64,000 bases of DNA from Ilyonectria destructans (Eukaryota > Ascomycota > Sordariomycetes > Hypocreales > Nectriaceae). Each line of letters starts with the position of its first letter. Position 1 is the stretch's first letter. The notes beneath the pieces are model-generated. The model worked only from the letters and a program-made list of their open reading frames with translations. It made no database searches and was not told the DNA's origin. The stretch is from NCBI GenBank assembly GCA_020740775.1, contig JAHEWK010000003.1, positions 434,001 through 498,000 of the forward strand, read 5' to 3'. This document shows positions 10,610 through 20,047 of this stretch, piece by piece. The translations under genes and the position numbers were made by a program.

Positions 10610-12019
10610 TTACTCCTTCTCGTACATCCGGTCAACAAGGTTATCGGTGAAATTCCAGAGCGCTCCAGTACCATGAGAAATGAGAGCCGCGCCAGTATAC
10701 CAAGTGCTTCGGCGGCCTTGCAGGTCATCGAGTTTGTTGTAGAAACCCTTGGAAATTTCGTGAGGCGTGACATGCAAGTTGAACGGATAATGGCTTGAGT
10801 AGGCCAAGAGCTCAGCAGGCTGGAATTGTTTGTTCTGTTGCCCGAGCACTGAAGCTCTGACTCGATTGAAGGTCTTGAGCATATCTTTTTTCACCGTAGC
10901 ATCTGGCGTCTTTCCTAGAGTGCCATAGCGGACCAGATAAATGTCAGGGACCACGGTCGGAGACATTTGGTAGAGAGACGGGAGCTGAGGAAGATTGTGT
11001 AGCGTGTCTGGGCGTGTATTCTGGTAGGCAAAGCTTTCTGGTAGTCCAGCCGCTCGCACAAGTCCAACGTACCATCCTGAGGCCTTGAACTTGGTGAAGA
11101 TATCCTTTTCAACAGTATCCAAACTGAAGGGTTCCATGTTCGATGCCATTGGCGGCATCGCAATCAAAAGTTTCTTAGCAATGATCGTCTTGCTTCCACT
11201 CGGAGTTCGGACATCAATCCTAACTCCAGATTTGCTTCGAGTCGCGGACACAACCTGAGAGCTGACCAGCGCGTCTTTCCCAAGCATTTCCTGTGCTCTC
11301 TCGTAGAGTTCCTGGTTGTACCGACGAGTCGTCACAAGTGCTCCCTTGTAATCAGGATGCAAGACAGCGAGATACTCCTGATTAAAGTATTTCAGGACGT
11401 ACAAGGTCGCCTGAGACAGAAGATCGCCGAAGCCTTCGAGGTTGTAGAACATGTTGTAGATCGTGTCTTGGAGTTTGTATTTTGCGAGAAAGTCCCTGAA
11501 GGGTAAAAGAAAGTCCTTTGGGACTGGATTTGGGAGTCGAGTCGAGTAGTAGAGGTAGGGGTACCTCTCGCTCTGCGCTTGAAACCCCACAAGACTGGTG
11601 TTAAAGTTGAAATCCGGGATGACCTGGCCATTGCGAAAATCCACATAGTTTGGGATACCAAAGCTAGTTTCAGACAAGGGGATCTGGTCCAGAGAGATGT
11701 CGAAGCTTGCGAATAGGTCGCGAATCACATCGACATCCCCATAACCTTGGACGCCGTAGTCGATGGTGATGTCGCTATCAGGTACATGGTAGGTCGACGT
11801 GTGCCCTCCAAAAGACGCGAGTCTCTCGACGACAGCAACGCTCTTGCCCATTCTCTTCAGCTTGACCGCTGCGTAGGTCCCCGAAGATCCACCTCCGATG
11901 ACGACGACATCCCTTGTGATGGTAGGGTAAGAGGCCCTAGCGGCCAAGTCTCTGGGTGCGGCATCGACGATGCTCACACCAAGCCCAACAACGAGCGACA
12001 ATGTAACGAGAGACTTCAT
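10610..12019 (-). CDS. Secreted FAD oxidoreductase, flavin amine oxidase/beta-cyclopiazonate dehydrogenase-like
   Basis: A single exon encodes 469 residues. The start at 12019 is preferred to an in-frame upstream ATG because MKSLVTLSLVVGLGVSIVDA is a good signal peptide. After the mature start comes DVVVIGGGSSGTYAAVKLKR, the dinucleotide-binding motif, then VVERLASFGGHTSTY, matching the glycine-rich second motif of flavin amine oxidases. The C-terminal YTGAALISHGTGALWNFTDNLV fits the final FAD-contact segment. Related fungal proteins include beta-cyclopiazonate dehydrogenase and many uncharacterised FAD/NAD(P)-binding proteins. Entry into the secretory route implies the last oxidation may occur in vesicles or outside the cell. 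It is intronless, unlike its neighbours, and divergent from the gene at 12566. Confidence 0.85.
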   Translation of the reverse strand: MKSLVTLSLVVGLGVSIVDAAPRDLAARASYPTITRDVVVIGGGSSGTYAAVKLKRMGKSVAVVERLASFGGHTSTYHVPDSDITIDYGVQGYGDVDVIRDLFASFDISLDQIPLSETSFGIPNYVDFRNGQVIPDFNFNTSLVGFQAQSERYPYLYYSTRLPNPVPKDFLLPFRDFLAKYKLQDTIYNMFYNLEGFGDLLSQATLYVLKYFNQEYLAVLHPDYKGALVTTRRYNQELYERAQEMLGKDALVSSQVVSATRSKSGVRIDVRTPSGSKTIIAKKLLIAMPPMASNMEPFSLDTVEKDIFTKFKASGWYVGLVRAAGLPESFAYQNTRPDTLHNLPQLPSLYQMSPTVVPDIYLVRYGTLGKTPDATVKKDMLKTFNRVRASVLGQQNKQFQPAELLAYSSHYPFNLHVTPHEISKGFYNKLDDLQGRRSTWYTGAALISHGTGALWNFTDNLVDRMYEKE

Positions 12020-12565
12020 TTTGAATGGTCGAAAATGTGCGACTTGCAGAATGGTTTGGATGACAGCTTTCGTCCGGAATGACAGAAAAGAAGCGGTGAC
12101 GAGGCCATTTTGATGGCTTTCTATGCAGTGATACCCCCTTTTCCCGACTCCCCTGACAAGCCACTTGGCGTCCATGCATTAGACTGGCTGCGACATTATC
12201 GTGAGGCTTGGCTCTTAGCGAAGAGGCTGAGACAATCGGCACCCGATATTTTGCTGTGGTGTTCACGGCGGTGGAACTTGTGACCTTCACCACGCCCCGT
12301 TGGTACTCCCGGGCTTCGGAACCCGGCGGTGGGGCTGGCTGGAGCTGACGCCGGCCCCACCATGCGGCCATGTGCGGGAGCCGTCTCGCGTGCCCAAATA
12401 AAGACATAAGAATAGTTCTTCCGACGTGCAGGAAGCCAGCTCGGCTCGCGATTCGGGGTAACAGTGTCGTAGTAGCTGCAGATATATTGGTTTTAAATTG
12501 TTTTAGTTCGTCCCTGTGTCTTGACTTGGCTAGGGCAGGATGCTGAATACGAACAAGCAGCCAAG
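12020..12565. other. Divergent promoter between the FAD oxidoreductase and OMT-like gene
   Basis: These 546 bases carry no gene. They include CGG-N4-CGG at 12317-12326 and an imperfect inverted repeat CCGGG...CCCGG around it. Confidence 0.5.
12317..12326 (+). promoter_or_regulatory. CGG-N4-CGG element
   Basis: CGG triplets start at 12317 and 12324 (CGGAACCCGG), flanked by GGGCTT on the left. The spacing equals that at 2616-2625 and 8249-8265. A regulatory role is inferred. Confidence 0.35.
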
Positions 12566-14023
12566 ATGGACCCCAGAGACATTACCGCCCTTGCCGAAGA
12601 GATTTCCAAGGAATCCGAAGTGCTAGTTCAGCTGTTGAGAAACTCCCAAGCTGGCGGTTTGTCCCATGATGCCCGCCACCTCGACACACAGCTCTGGAAT
12701 CATCCCCCACGTGGATCCGACATTGAGCTCAGCCAGTCGAAGCTTCTTGGTCTCACCGAGAGGCTGGATCGAACTCTGAGAGGGCCACAGGATGTTTTGC
12801 ATGAGTTTGTCGCATCCAACTGGGACAGAGGCGCCTTGTACTGCCTCCTTGAGCACAACGTTCTGGAACTCCTGCCACGCGACGGATCTGTGCCTTTGGC
12901 AGAGCTAGCTGAAAGGACTACCATTTCAGCTGACAAGTTGCTACCAATACTGAGACTTGCAACATGCGGGGGGATTATTCAGGAACCTGTAGCGGAGGTC
13001 TTTCAACATGGGGCCATCTCCCAGGAGCTGATAATCGATCCTGGGCTGAAGGCATTCATCGGGTTTCAGTAATGTCTCCCGAGATCTCAAACTTCATTGA
13101 GCACTAATGAAAAGCAAGGTTGTATGAGACCCGTGTAGCATCTGCTCATCTTGCCGATTCGTTGAAGAAACCGAATCCGTTCTGGATGGGGCAATCTGCC
13201 TTCAAATACGCGTGAGTGAGAAAACATGGACCATGTGCAGGGCTAATTGAAGAAGATGGGGCCAATCTATGTATGACTGGCATAAGAGTCACCCTGAAAA
13301 GGGACTCCGGTTCGGAATGGCAATGGAGAGCGTCACAAAGTGTCAGTATTGTCTTGATACCCTGAAGCTTCAGCCAATAACGCAGATTCCTATAGCATTG
13401 GACCCAGGTAATCAGCTCCTCAAGGACTGGTTCTCTCGCAACATCGAGGGCAGTGACAGTTCACAACGCGCTTTTAGTGACATCACTCGGTTTCCGATGC
13501 AGACTCCCCATTTCCTGGCTGAAACTTATCCCTCAGTGTTGTTCGAGGTTCAAAAGTTTCCAACAGACATCAGCCTCTTCACAGTCGAGGAAAATAGGAG
13601 TACTCGGGGCCACATCTACACTCTCAACTCAATTCTCTGGAATCTCCCAGATGAGGATTGTATCGAAGTCGTGCGAGTTTTCCAAGAGCCTTTGGAGAAA
13701 TCACCAAAATCTGTCCTCCTGATTAATGAGCTCATGTCCCCTCCTCCGGGTACATTTGCACCGCATGCAGATAGGGCGTATCGCAGGAGAGATGTGACAG
13801 TCATGGCCATGCACAATGCAAAGCTAAGGACTGAAAAGGAATGGCGACACATATTTTATATGGCCAGCCCAAACTTCAAGGTGTGTGAAAGCCCTTAGCC
13901 AGGGAATTAAAACTCTTTGCTGACTGTCTTCGATTGTCGCAGATCGAGGGGGATGTGGACTATACCTCGCACAGCTGTCGAGCGTTGTGGGAATTGCGTT
14001 GGGCTCCGGCAAAGCAGTCATAA
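12566..14023 (+). CDS. O-methyltransferase-fold protein lacking SAM and catalytic motifs (possible pseudoenzyme or pericyclase-like)
   Basis: Five exons, 12566-13068, 13119-13211, 13256-13341, 13396-13880 and 13943-14023, give 415 residues with every junction in frame. The N-terminal dimerisation and winged-helix part is typical of fungal class I OMTs: RGALYCLLEHNVLELLP, VPLAELAERTTISADKL, then PFWMGQSAFKYAWGQSMYDWHKSHPEKGLRFGMAMESVTKS in pieces. Where the family has motif I (VVDVGGGSGH), this protein reads FSDITRFPMQ and all glycines are gone. The VQD ribose-contact Asp is Lys in FEVQK. The catalytic region ILHDWPD is ILWNLPDE, so the general-base His is Trp. There are no stops or frameshifts, so the fold is probably kept for another role. 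OMT-fold pericyclases of fungal pathways are one precedent. A decaying enzyme is the alternative. Confidence 0.8.
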
Positions 14024-14147
14024 AACTGGAACAGGACACTATTGCAGCTTAGGTATTCTAATCTTAACACATTTCGTCATTTTCTATCAGAGACCATAAA
14101 ATACATTGTTCTAATGAAAGGTACCATCTAATTTGCCGTGAATCTAT

Positions 14148-16133
14148 TTACTCTGGAGCCGGAATCTCCTGCTTTTTCCGCTGCAGCAGACAATGGCGAC
14201 CCCATTTTCTTTTATACTGGTCAGGAATAACGCTCAGATCGGGAATCCACAACACCCTTGCCAGAAGGTGGGTGCTGGCAGCGTCGAGGAATGGCTCGCA
14301 CTGCACGATATCCCAGTCGACATTGTCTGAAATGTAGTCAGGCTCGTTCGGGGGGAGGGGATCGGTTCGCTCAGGATATTGGGTGTCCACCAGAAATGGG
14401 CAAAGGCGCAGATCGGTGTACTTGCCCAGGTCCTCCTCGTTGTGGCCATTCATGCCGTTGGTGGGCATCCAAGTCCCGCTCCATAAGCCGAACCCAGTCT
14501 CGGCCTCTGAGAACTCGCCAGGCAACAGGCCACGAAACTCGGAGCGAACGAACTTGGCATGCATATCTCTGGGAAGGAAGTAGGATGAGGGAAAGCGATA
14601 CCACTCTTTCGCAAAGCAGACAGAATCTCCAGGACGGCCAACAGCCACTTGTCCTTCGGCGTTGTTCCAAAGCGGAGAATAGATCTTCATGGGCGCGGAG
14701 TATGCGGAGTAAACGCCGTAGACTCGGGCAACCGCGACATCCAGGGACAATAACATGACAAGAGTAACCACTCCCAGCTTCAGCTTAGCTGGTATTTTTC
14801 CAACCAAGGTCTTAGGGTCGGAATTTCCTAATGCAGTCAAGATGATGTGGAGTGAGATGGAGGCGTTCAGGGCGAGGAAGGGATACGCCGGGTACATGAA
14901 TCTCTCCTCCTTGTGAGGTTGCGCCGTAAAGATGGCGAGCCACATGTAGAATGGAGCGATGAAGACGACCGTCCTCAATCCAGACTTGACGCCTTGGGCG
15001 GAAGGGGAGACGATCTTTTGGAGAACAAAGAGCGGCAAAGCAAGAAGACCCAGGGCAAACCAGATGTTGAAGTTCAGGGCCAGGTTCTTGAAGTAAAAGG
15101 TCCACGGTTCGGTGCCGTACAACTCAGGGCCGCCAGTCGATGAGAAAATGTTGTACTTGACGATGTTCCATGTCACAATCTCAACCTTCTTGTAGAAGAA
15201 AAGGTTGATACTGAAGTCGGCGAACTGGGGTTGGTTAGATCAAGACCGAAAGGGTAAACTACAGGTAACTCACCAGCAACACAAGAGCCGACGCAACACC
15301 GCGACCGACCCGAATGAAGGCTGCAAACAAAGCAGCCTTGTCACCGAAGAGAACAAGAATGCCCTCCTCGAAAAGGTAGGGTGCGCAAAGCGCAGCAGCA
15401 AACGGCCACCCGAAAATGCCCGCCACGGCGAACCAGAACATTCCCAACGAAGTCCTCAGCCCGCCCCGCCAGTTCATAAACGCAGCAGCGCCCAGGGTGA
15501 CCATGTACATGGCAAAGCTAGACGGGAGGAACGCCGTGCTTGCATGGAAGTTGCCGGGGCTCAAAACGGTGGCGATGAGGAAGAAGATGCCGATGCGACT
15601 GTTGAGGGTCGTGCTGGTGACCATGAACAAGATGGTCTGGCACAGAGCGCAGCCGAGGGCCAATCCAAAGCGGATGAAGTAGAATTCGCCAACCTATGTT
15701 CCGCATGTCAATTGACCAGTATTGTACCAGATGCCGCATCGCACAAACCTTTGTCGACTGAGGGAGCAGTCTCCGCACATTCCCAACAATCGCATGCAGC
15801 CCGATGTAGAGCCAGCTCCGGATGGCAAAGTCGGGAGAATATTCCCATGTCTGGAGCCCGTAGCCATGGGAGAGGTAGTGCGTCGGCTCCCAGTAGTTGA
15901 ATGTCTCGTCGCAGTCTTGAATCGGGGCGAACCAGGCGGAAACGAGGCCGGCGGCGAGGAACCAGTAGAAGGCGGAAATGGGCGGGATGCCATAGGCGCT
16001 GGGGACTCTGTGTTGGGGCACGATGGTTAACGACGGATTCTAGGCGTGGGAGAGGAGGCGCATACTTCTTCTTGGCGTGGCTCGCGTCCGGGTGCACGAA
16101 CTCACGCCGCTCGGGCGCTGTGGTCGGGGCCAT
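14148..16133 (-). CDS. ALG9: ALG9-type alpha-1,2-mannosyltransferase (GT22), ER
   Basis: Exons 16133-16066, 16007-15749, 15693-15274 and 15224-14148 give 607 residues. The luminal loop after the first membrane segment reads PIQDCDETFNYWEPTHYL and GLQTWEYSPDFAIRSW, the signature of dolichol-phosphate-mannose-dependent GT22 enzymes. The DE pair is the usual catalytic acidic site. Several hydrophobic segments follow, plus HKEERFMYPAYPFLALNAS, the conserved HKEERF motif. ALG9 adds mannose to the lipid-linked oligosaccharide in the ER lumen during N-glycan assembly. It is divergent from NAF1. The tail ends shortly after a KRKWG segment, with no obvious retrieval motif. Confidence 0.93.
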
Positions 16134-16627
16134 TGTGGGCGAGTTGGGAGAGTTGGGAGAGTTGCAAAATCTGGAATCGTCGTCATGGTGGGCTGCTTTC
16201 AACAGTTGGGACACAGCTCCCTGCACCTCCGAGCCCCAGGTGAGCCTCGGTAAGTTCTCGGTGAGCGTGGTGGGGTGATAAGGCGCTAGCTCCAACTGGC
16301 CGCCGAGGATCCACCGCTTATCGCTTATCGCTCACCTTGGTTTTTTTCTTCCAGAAGCGCAGGGTCCTCTAGCGGCCGCCGCTTTTTACTGCGTCCGCCC
16401 AACTTTCTTCTTCAAGAAATCTTTACCAGAACACTCAAGATCGGACCGACGTGTACTGAATCCAGTTCTTACGACCATTTGTATATCGCATCTTCGCTGT
16501 GACACCAATCCTACTCGACCGAAACTTCCCAGGTTCCTGACTCTCCCCGCCTTGGGGGATAACCCTCGTCGACTGCCGTCGATCCAACCCGTTTCTCTGC
16601 CGAACAGAATATCCTGCCGCGACAAAC
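16134..16627. promoter_or_regulatory. Divergent promoter region ALG9/NAF1
   Basis: This 494-base gap lies between divergent starts. It contains a small 9-bp tandem repeat (GAGTTGGGA, nearly three copies, 16141-16165) in the ALG9 5' leader. No other element was recognised. Confidence 0.5.
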
Positions 16628-18349
16628 ATGTCAGGTTTCCAGATTCCCGGCCTGGGCCAGGCTAAGCCTAACGAGACTCTGCCACCACTCCCGGCCGATC
16701 TCCTCATTGCCGCGGCCAGTGCCGAGGGCACCCAAGAGATGGTTGATGCACCTCCAAATGCGACGGTTGATGCACCTCCGAATGCGACGGTTGAAAGTAC
16801 AGAGATGACCGACGCCCCTCCGAATGCGACGAGCGACCAGACACAGAATGCCGCCACCCAAGCAGCCAACCCTACCGAGACTCAACCAGCCCCTTCTGCT
16901 GAGCTTGACTCAATGGTCATCGACCAACCCGAAAGCCCACCCTCCCTCACCGGCGCACTCGAGGCTGCCCTCGGAGGACTCGACGACCCCGTCGCGCCAC
17001 AGCCCGAGGCCAACCCGCCACCCGCCGAACTCCAGGACGACCAAGGAGAAAACCCACAGTGGGAGATTGACTCCTCGCCGTACGAATCCTCATCGGAATC
17101 CAGCAGCTCCGACTCGTCCGACGAGGACTCCGACAACGAGGGCTACGAGCTCCTGGGTGTGGAGGAGACGGCGCGACTCCTAATGCAGGCCGAGGGAGGG
17201 TCCGATGACGAGGGCGACAAGGGAGGCAAGGGCTCCAGCGCTGCGCAGCTCCGTACGAAGAACGAAATCGTAGACGAATCGGTCCCGAAACCCGACGTCA
17301 CAATTACACCAGAGATGAAGATCGAGGAGCTGGGATTCATTGAGCACATTGTGGAAAGCATCATGCTGGTCAAGGCCAACACTACTGGAGAGTACCAAGT
17401 TCTAGACAGTGGCTCCGTGCTCTGCACCGCCGAACGGGTCGTCATTGGCGCCGTCGCAGAGACGATTGGCAAGGTGCTGCAGCCCATGTACACCGTCCGG
17501 TTTTCCTCGGAAGACGAAATCAAAGAGCTCGGCCTGGAGGTCGGAACGAAGGTGTTCTACACGGCCGAGCACGCCAGCTTCGTCTTCACCGAACCCCTCA
17601 AGGCCCTGAAGGGTTCCGACGCCAGCAACCTCCACGACGAGGAAGTGGGCGACGACGAGATGGAGTTCTCCGACGACGAGAAGGAGGCCGAGTACAAGCG
17701 GGCGCTCAAGCAGAAGAAGAAGGACAAGTGGAAGAATGGAAAGGGCGCCAAGGAGCCTCACCCCCTGCGGCAAGAGGCCCGACCCGACGGCGGCTTGAAC
17801 TACGACGATGACGAAGACGGCCCCTACAAGCCGCTCGCCCGCCCGCCGGGCTATGGTACTGGAGCGGTGTCGAACGAGACATACGAGCCACCGGCCGGCC
17901 GATCCTTCCAGCGAGGAGGCCGACGCGGAGATGGCAGAGGACGAGGAGGAAGGGGTCGCGGCGGCCGCGGAGGCCGTGGAGGTTTCGGACAGTCCCGCGA
18001 TGGCTACTCCATGCCGCCCCAGAGCACTCATCAACAACAAGCTCCCGCTCCCCAAGCCCAATGGGGAGGCCCCCAAGCTCCCCCCCAAGGCGTCGCACCC
18101 ACGATGCCCAACTTCGGCTTCCAGTTCCCCGGCTGGCCCCAGCCGCCCGCGGCGCCCAACCCCCACGCGGGCGGCTCTGCCTCCGCTCCTCCGCCGCCGC
18201 CTGGCTGGCCGGCTCAGGGCCAGCAGGGGGCTCCCGGTGGCGCCTTTGTCAATCCTGCCTTCTTTGCGGCTCTCATGTCCCAGATGCAGGCCCAGAGCGG
18301 CCAGTCGCCGTGGACACCGCCCCAGCCGCCCAACGGTCAGGGCCAGTAA
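16628..18349 (+). CDS. NAF1: H/ACA snoRNP assembly factor NAF1
   Basis: One exon encodes 573 residues. A low-complexity acidic N-terminus with SSSESSSSDSSDEDSD leads to the Gar1/Naf1 domain at about residues 225-330. Recognisable parts are IVESIMLVKANTTGEYQVLDSGS in pieces, AERVVIGAVAETIGKVLQPMY and LEVGTKVFYTAEHASFVFT. After it come a basic-acidic linker, an RGG-type tract (RRGDGRGRGGRGRGGRGGRGG) and a Pro/Gln-rich C-terminus, all usual for NAF1. NAF1 loads the dyskerin complex onto nascent H/ACA RNAs, including telomerase RNA in animals, before exchange with GAR1. The N-terminus has an 8-residue tandem repeat (see 16741-16830). The length is normal for filamentous fungi. Confidence 0.93.
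   Translation: MSGFQIPGLGQAKPNETLPPLPADLLIAAASAEGTQEMVDAPPNATVDAPPNATVESTEMTDAPPNATSDQTQNAATQAANPTETQPAPSAELDSMVIDQPESPPSLTGALEAALGGLDDPVAPQPEANPPPAELQDDQGENPQWEIDSSPYESSSESSSSDSSDEDSDNEGYELLGVEETARLLMQAEGGSDDEGDKGGKGSSAAQLRTKNEIVDESVPKPDVTITPEMKIEELGFIEHIVESIMLVKANTTGEYQVLDSGSVLCTAERVVIGAVAETIGKVLQPMYTVRFSSEDEIKELGLEVGTKVFYTAEHASFVFTEPLKALKGSDASNLHDEEVGDDEMEFSDDEKEAEYKRALKQKKKDKWKNGKGAKEPHPLRQEARPDGGLNYDDDEDGPYKPLARPPGYGTGAVSNETYEPPAGRSFQRGGRRGDGRGRGGRGRGGRGGRGGFGQSRDGYSMPPQSTHQQQAPAPQAQWGGPQAPPQGVAPTMPNFGFQFPGWPQPPAAPNPHAGGSASAPPPPPGWPAQGQQGAPGGAFVNPAFFAALMSQMQAQSGQSPWTPPQPPNGQGQ
16741..16830 (+). repeat. In-frame 24-bp tandem repeat in NAF1
   Basis: Two direct 24-bp copies encode VDAPPNAT, VDAPPNAT, and after a short insert TDAPPNAT follows. 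The copies are almost identical at DNA level, so the expansion is recent. Confidence 0.8.
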
Positions 18350-18703
18350 CTAGGTTGAAACGAGCGTTTGGGCGAGGGTTAAAAGCACTGTTTTATATCA
18401 GGGAATGCATCTAGAGAGGCGCCGGGGATACTGAGTTTCGTAATTATATAGACAAAGGACAGGTTATTCAGAGTCAGACCAGACCTGGCACATAAAATGA
18501 TACCCATTCATGCACCCACCAACATCACAGGGACACATTCAGAGTAGAGGGGACAATACCCTTTCTACTTAATTCGTAGCAATCTCATGAACAAAAAACA
18601 AGAGTCACAGTCTATCCAATCGACCGACCCGTTCTACCAAAGTCATTCGCCTTCATCCAACAATCAACCAAATCCAGACACGCTTTCACTCTTCAATGCC
18701 TCC
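18350..18703. other. Convergent gap NAF1/aminopeptidase
   Basis: There are 354 bases of shared 3' flank with no gene seen. The ORF at 18587-19015 is antisense to the aminopeptidase. Confidence 0.5.
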
Positions 18704-20047
18704 CTACAGGTCAGTCCACTCCTCCTTAGACTCGTCGAACTCGTAGAAGCCGAGCTCGTAAACGAGGCCGAGCGTCATGCGAGCGTGCTCAAGCATATGG
18801 TCGAAGGAGAGGTACTTGATGAGGTCGTCGCTGGTGTGGATATGGCCGTCGGAGTTCTCAAAGGTAGACTCGATGACGAAGGCAGAGGGGTAGCCAGCCT
18901 TGGAAGCAGAGGCGTGGTCAGAGCAGGCATAACCGCACTTGGTCTCTACCCAGGGGATGCCGCAGTACTATGCATCAGGTTAGTTATCGTTGAATTGATG
19001 AAAGCTGGGGGATGACGAACTTCCTCGATAACGACCTTGATGAACTCGGTCAGGCCTCGGTCGACGAAATCGGTGATAACGCCGACGCTCTCGGGCTGAC
19101 CAGCGTCCAAAGTCTTCTGGACAAAGCCAGTCATGTCCTGCTGGAGCATGGCCTTGACGTCTCGGTCTGCAGCCTCGTAAGACTGGAAGATGGCTTGCGA
19201 TCCAAGAAGACCGCCCTCCTCGGCACTATTTGGAGGTTAGACTACGTCCGTCGTTGGGATGGTTTATGGGCATCATTACCTGTACCAGTGGAACTCAATG
19301 GTGTTGGGAGCTTTGCCTTCGACAACATCCTTGGAGTTAAGGAGGGCACGGAACACCTCCATAGTGGTGACGGTACCGCTTCCATCATCGTCAGCTCCGG
19401 GAGCGGAGAGAATGGAGGGCAGGAAGAGGTTGATGGAGTCCTGGTGAGCGCCAATGACGACGGTCTTGTTGGACTGGCCGGGGATGGTGGCGATGACAGA
19501 GTGTTGCTGCCAGGTATGGGGGAAGCTCTCGGCGAAGACGGTGGCGTCGGCTCCAGCCTCCTTGATGATGCTGTTGACCTTCTCGAGGACCCAGTCGGAG
19601 GACTGCAGGCCGTACGAGGACTTGTAGTATCGGGTGTGGAAGCTGGTCAACTTCTCGAGGTTGGCCCTCATGTTCTTCTTGTCGAGATTCTTGGCGAGAG
19701 GAACGACCTCGTCCTGCTTGACGCACTTCTTGGGGAAGATAACGGCGGCTCGGGCCTTGGCGTTAGCGCCGAGGGTCTGGGTGGCGGTGATGTCCATGAA
19801 GTTCTGGCCATTCTGCGGGACGAGTGTTAGCAGGTGATTGGGGAGCAGAGCAGAATGCAACAAGACATACACGGCGCATCTCCCACTTCTCGTCCTCGGT
19901 GACCCATTGCGTCTTTCCGGGGGCCGTCTCGACCAGATAGGTCTCCTCGGGGTGGAGGATGACGTTATCGACCTCGGCCGTCTCCAGGAAGCGGGCGGAG
20001 ATGGCGGGGACGCAGGCGGCGAGGAGAGAAGCTTGGGAGAACTTCAT
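18704..20047 (-). CDS. Secreted leucine aminopeptidase, peptidase family M28
   Basis: Exons 20047-19871, 19812-19280, 19225-19021 and 18967-18704 give 392 residues. [18 protein letters not shown] is a signal peptide, followed by a propeptide of about 70 residues. Metal and catalytic motifs are in order: VIGAHQDSI (His ligand), [11 protein letters not shown] (bridging Asp), [16 protein letters not shown] (catalytic Glu and Glu ligand), [16 protein letters not shown] (Asp ligand region) and [18 protein letters not shown] (last His ligand). The two Cys in [14 protein letters not shown] could form the usual disulfide. All ligands are present, so it should be an active di-zinc exopeptidase. Close relatives are the fungal LAP1 enzymes, 385-395 residues. 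Confidence 0.92.

Noticed and set aside
1..14023. Transferred bacterial operon
   Set aside because: Nearly every gene has fungal introns, and the genes alternate strands with fungal promoters.
15205..15900. 231-residue plus-strand ORF
   Set aside because: It is antisense to conserved ALG9 exons, so it is a shadow frame.
17402..18166. 254-residue minus-strand ORF
   Set aside because: It is antisense to NAF1 coding sequence.
19012..19830. 272-residue plus-strand ORF rich in Gly/Leu/Val
   Set aside because: It is the antisense frame of the M28 aminopeptidase, whose catalytic motifs are on the minus strand.
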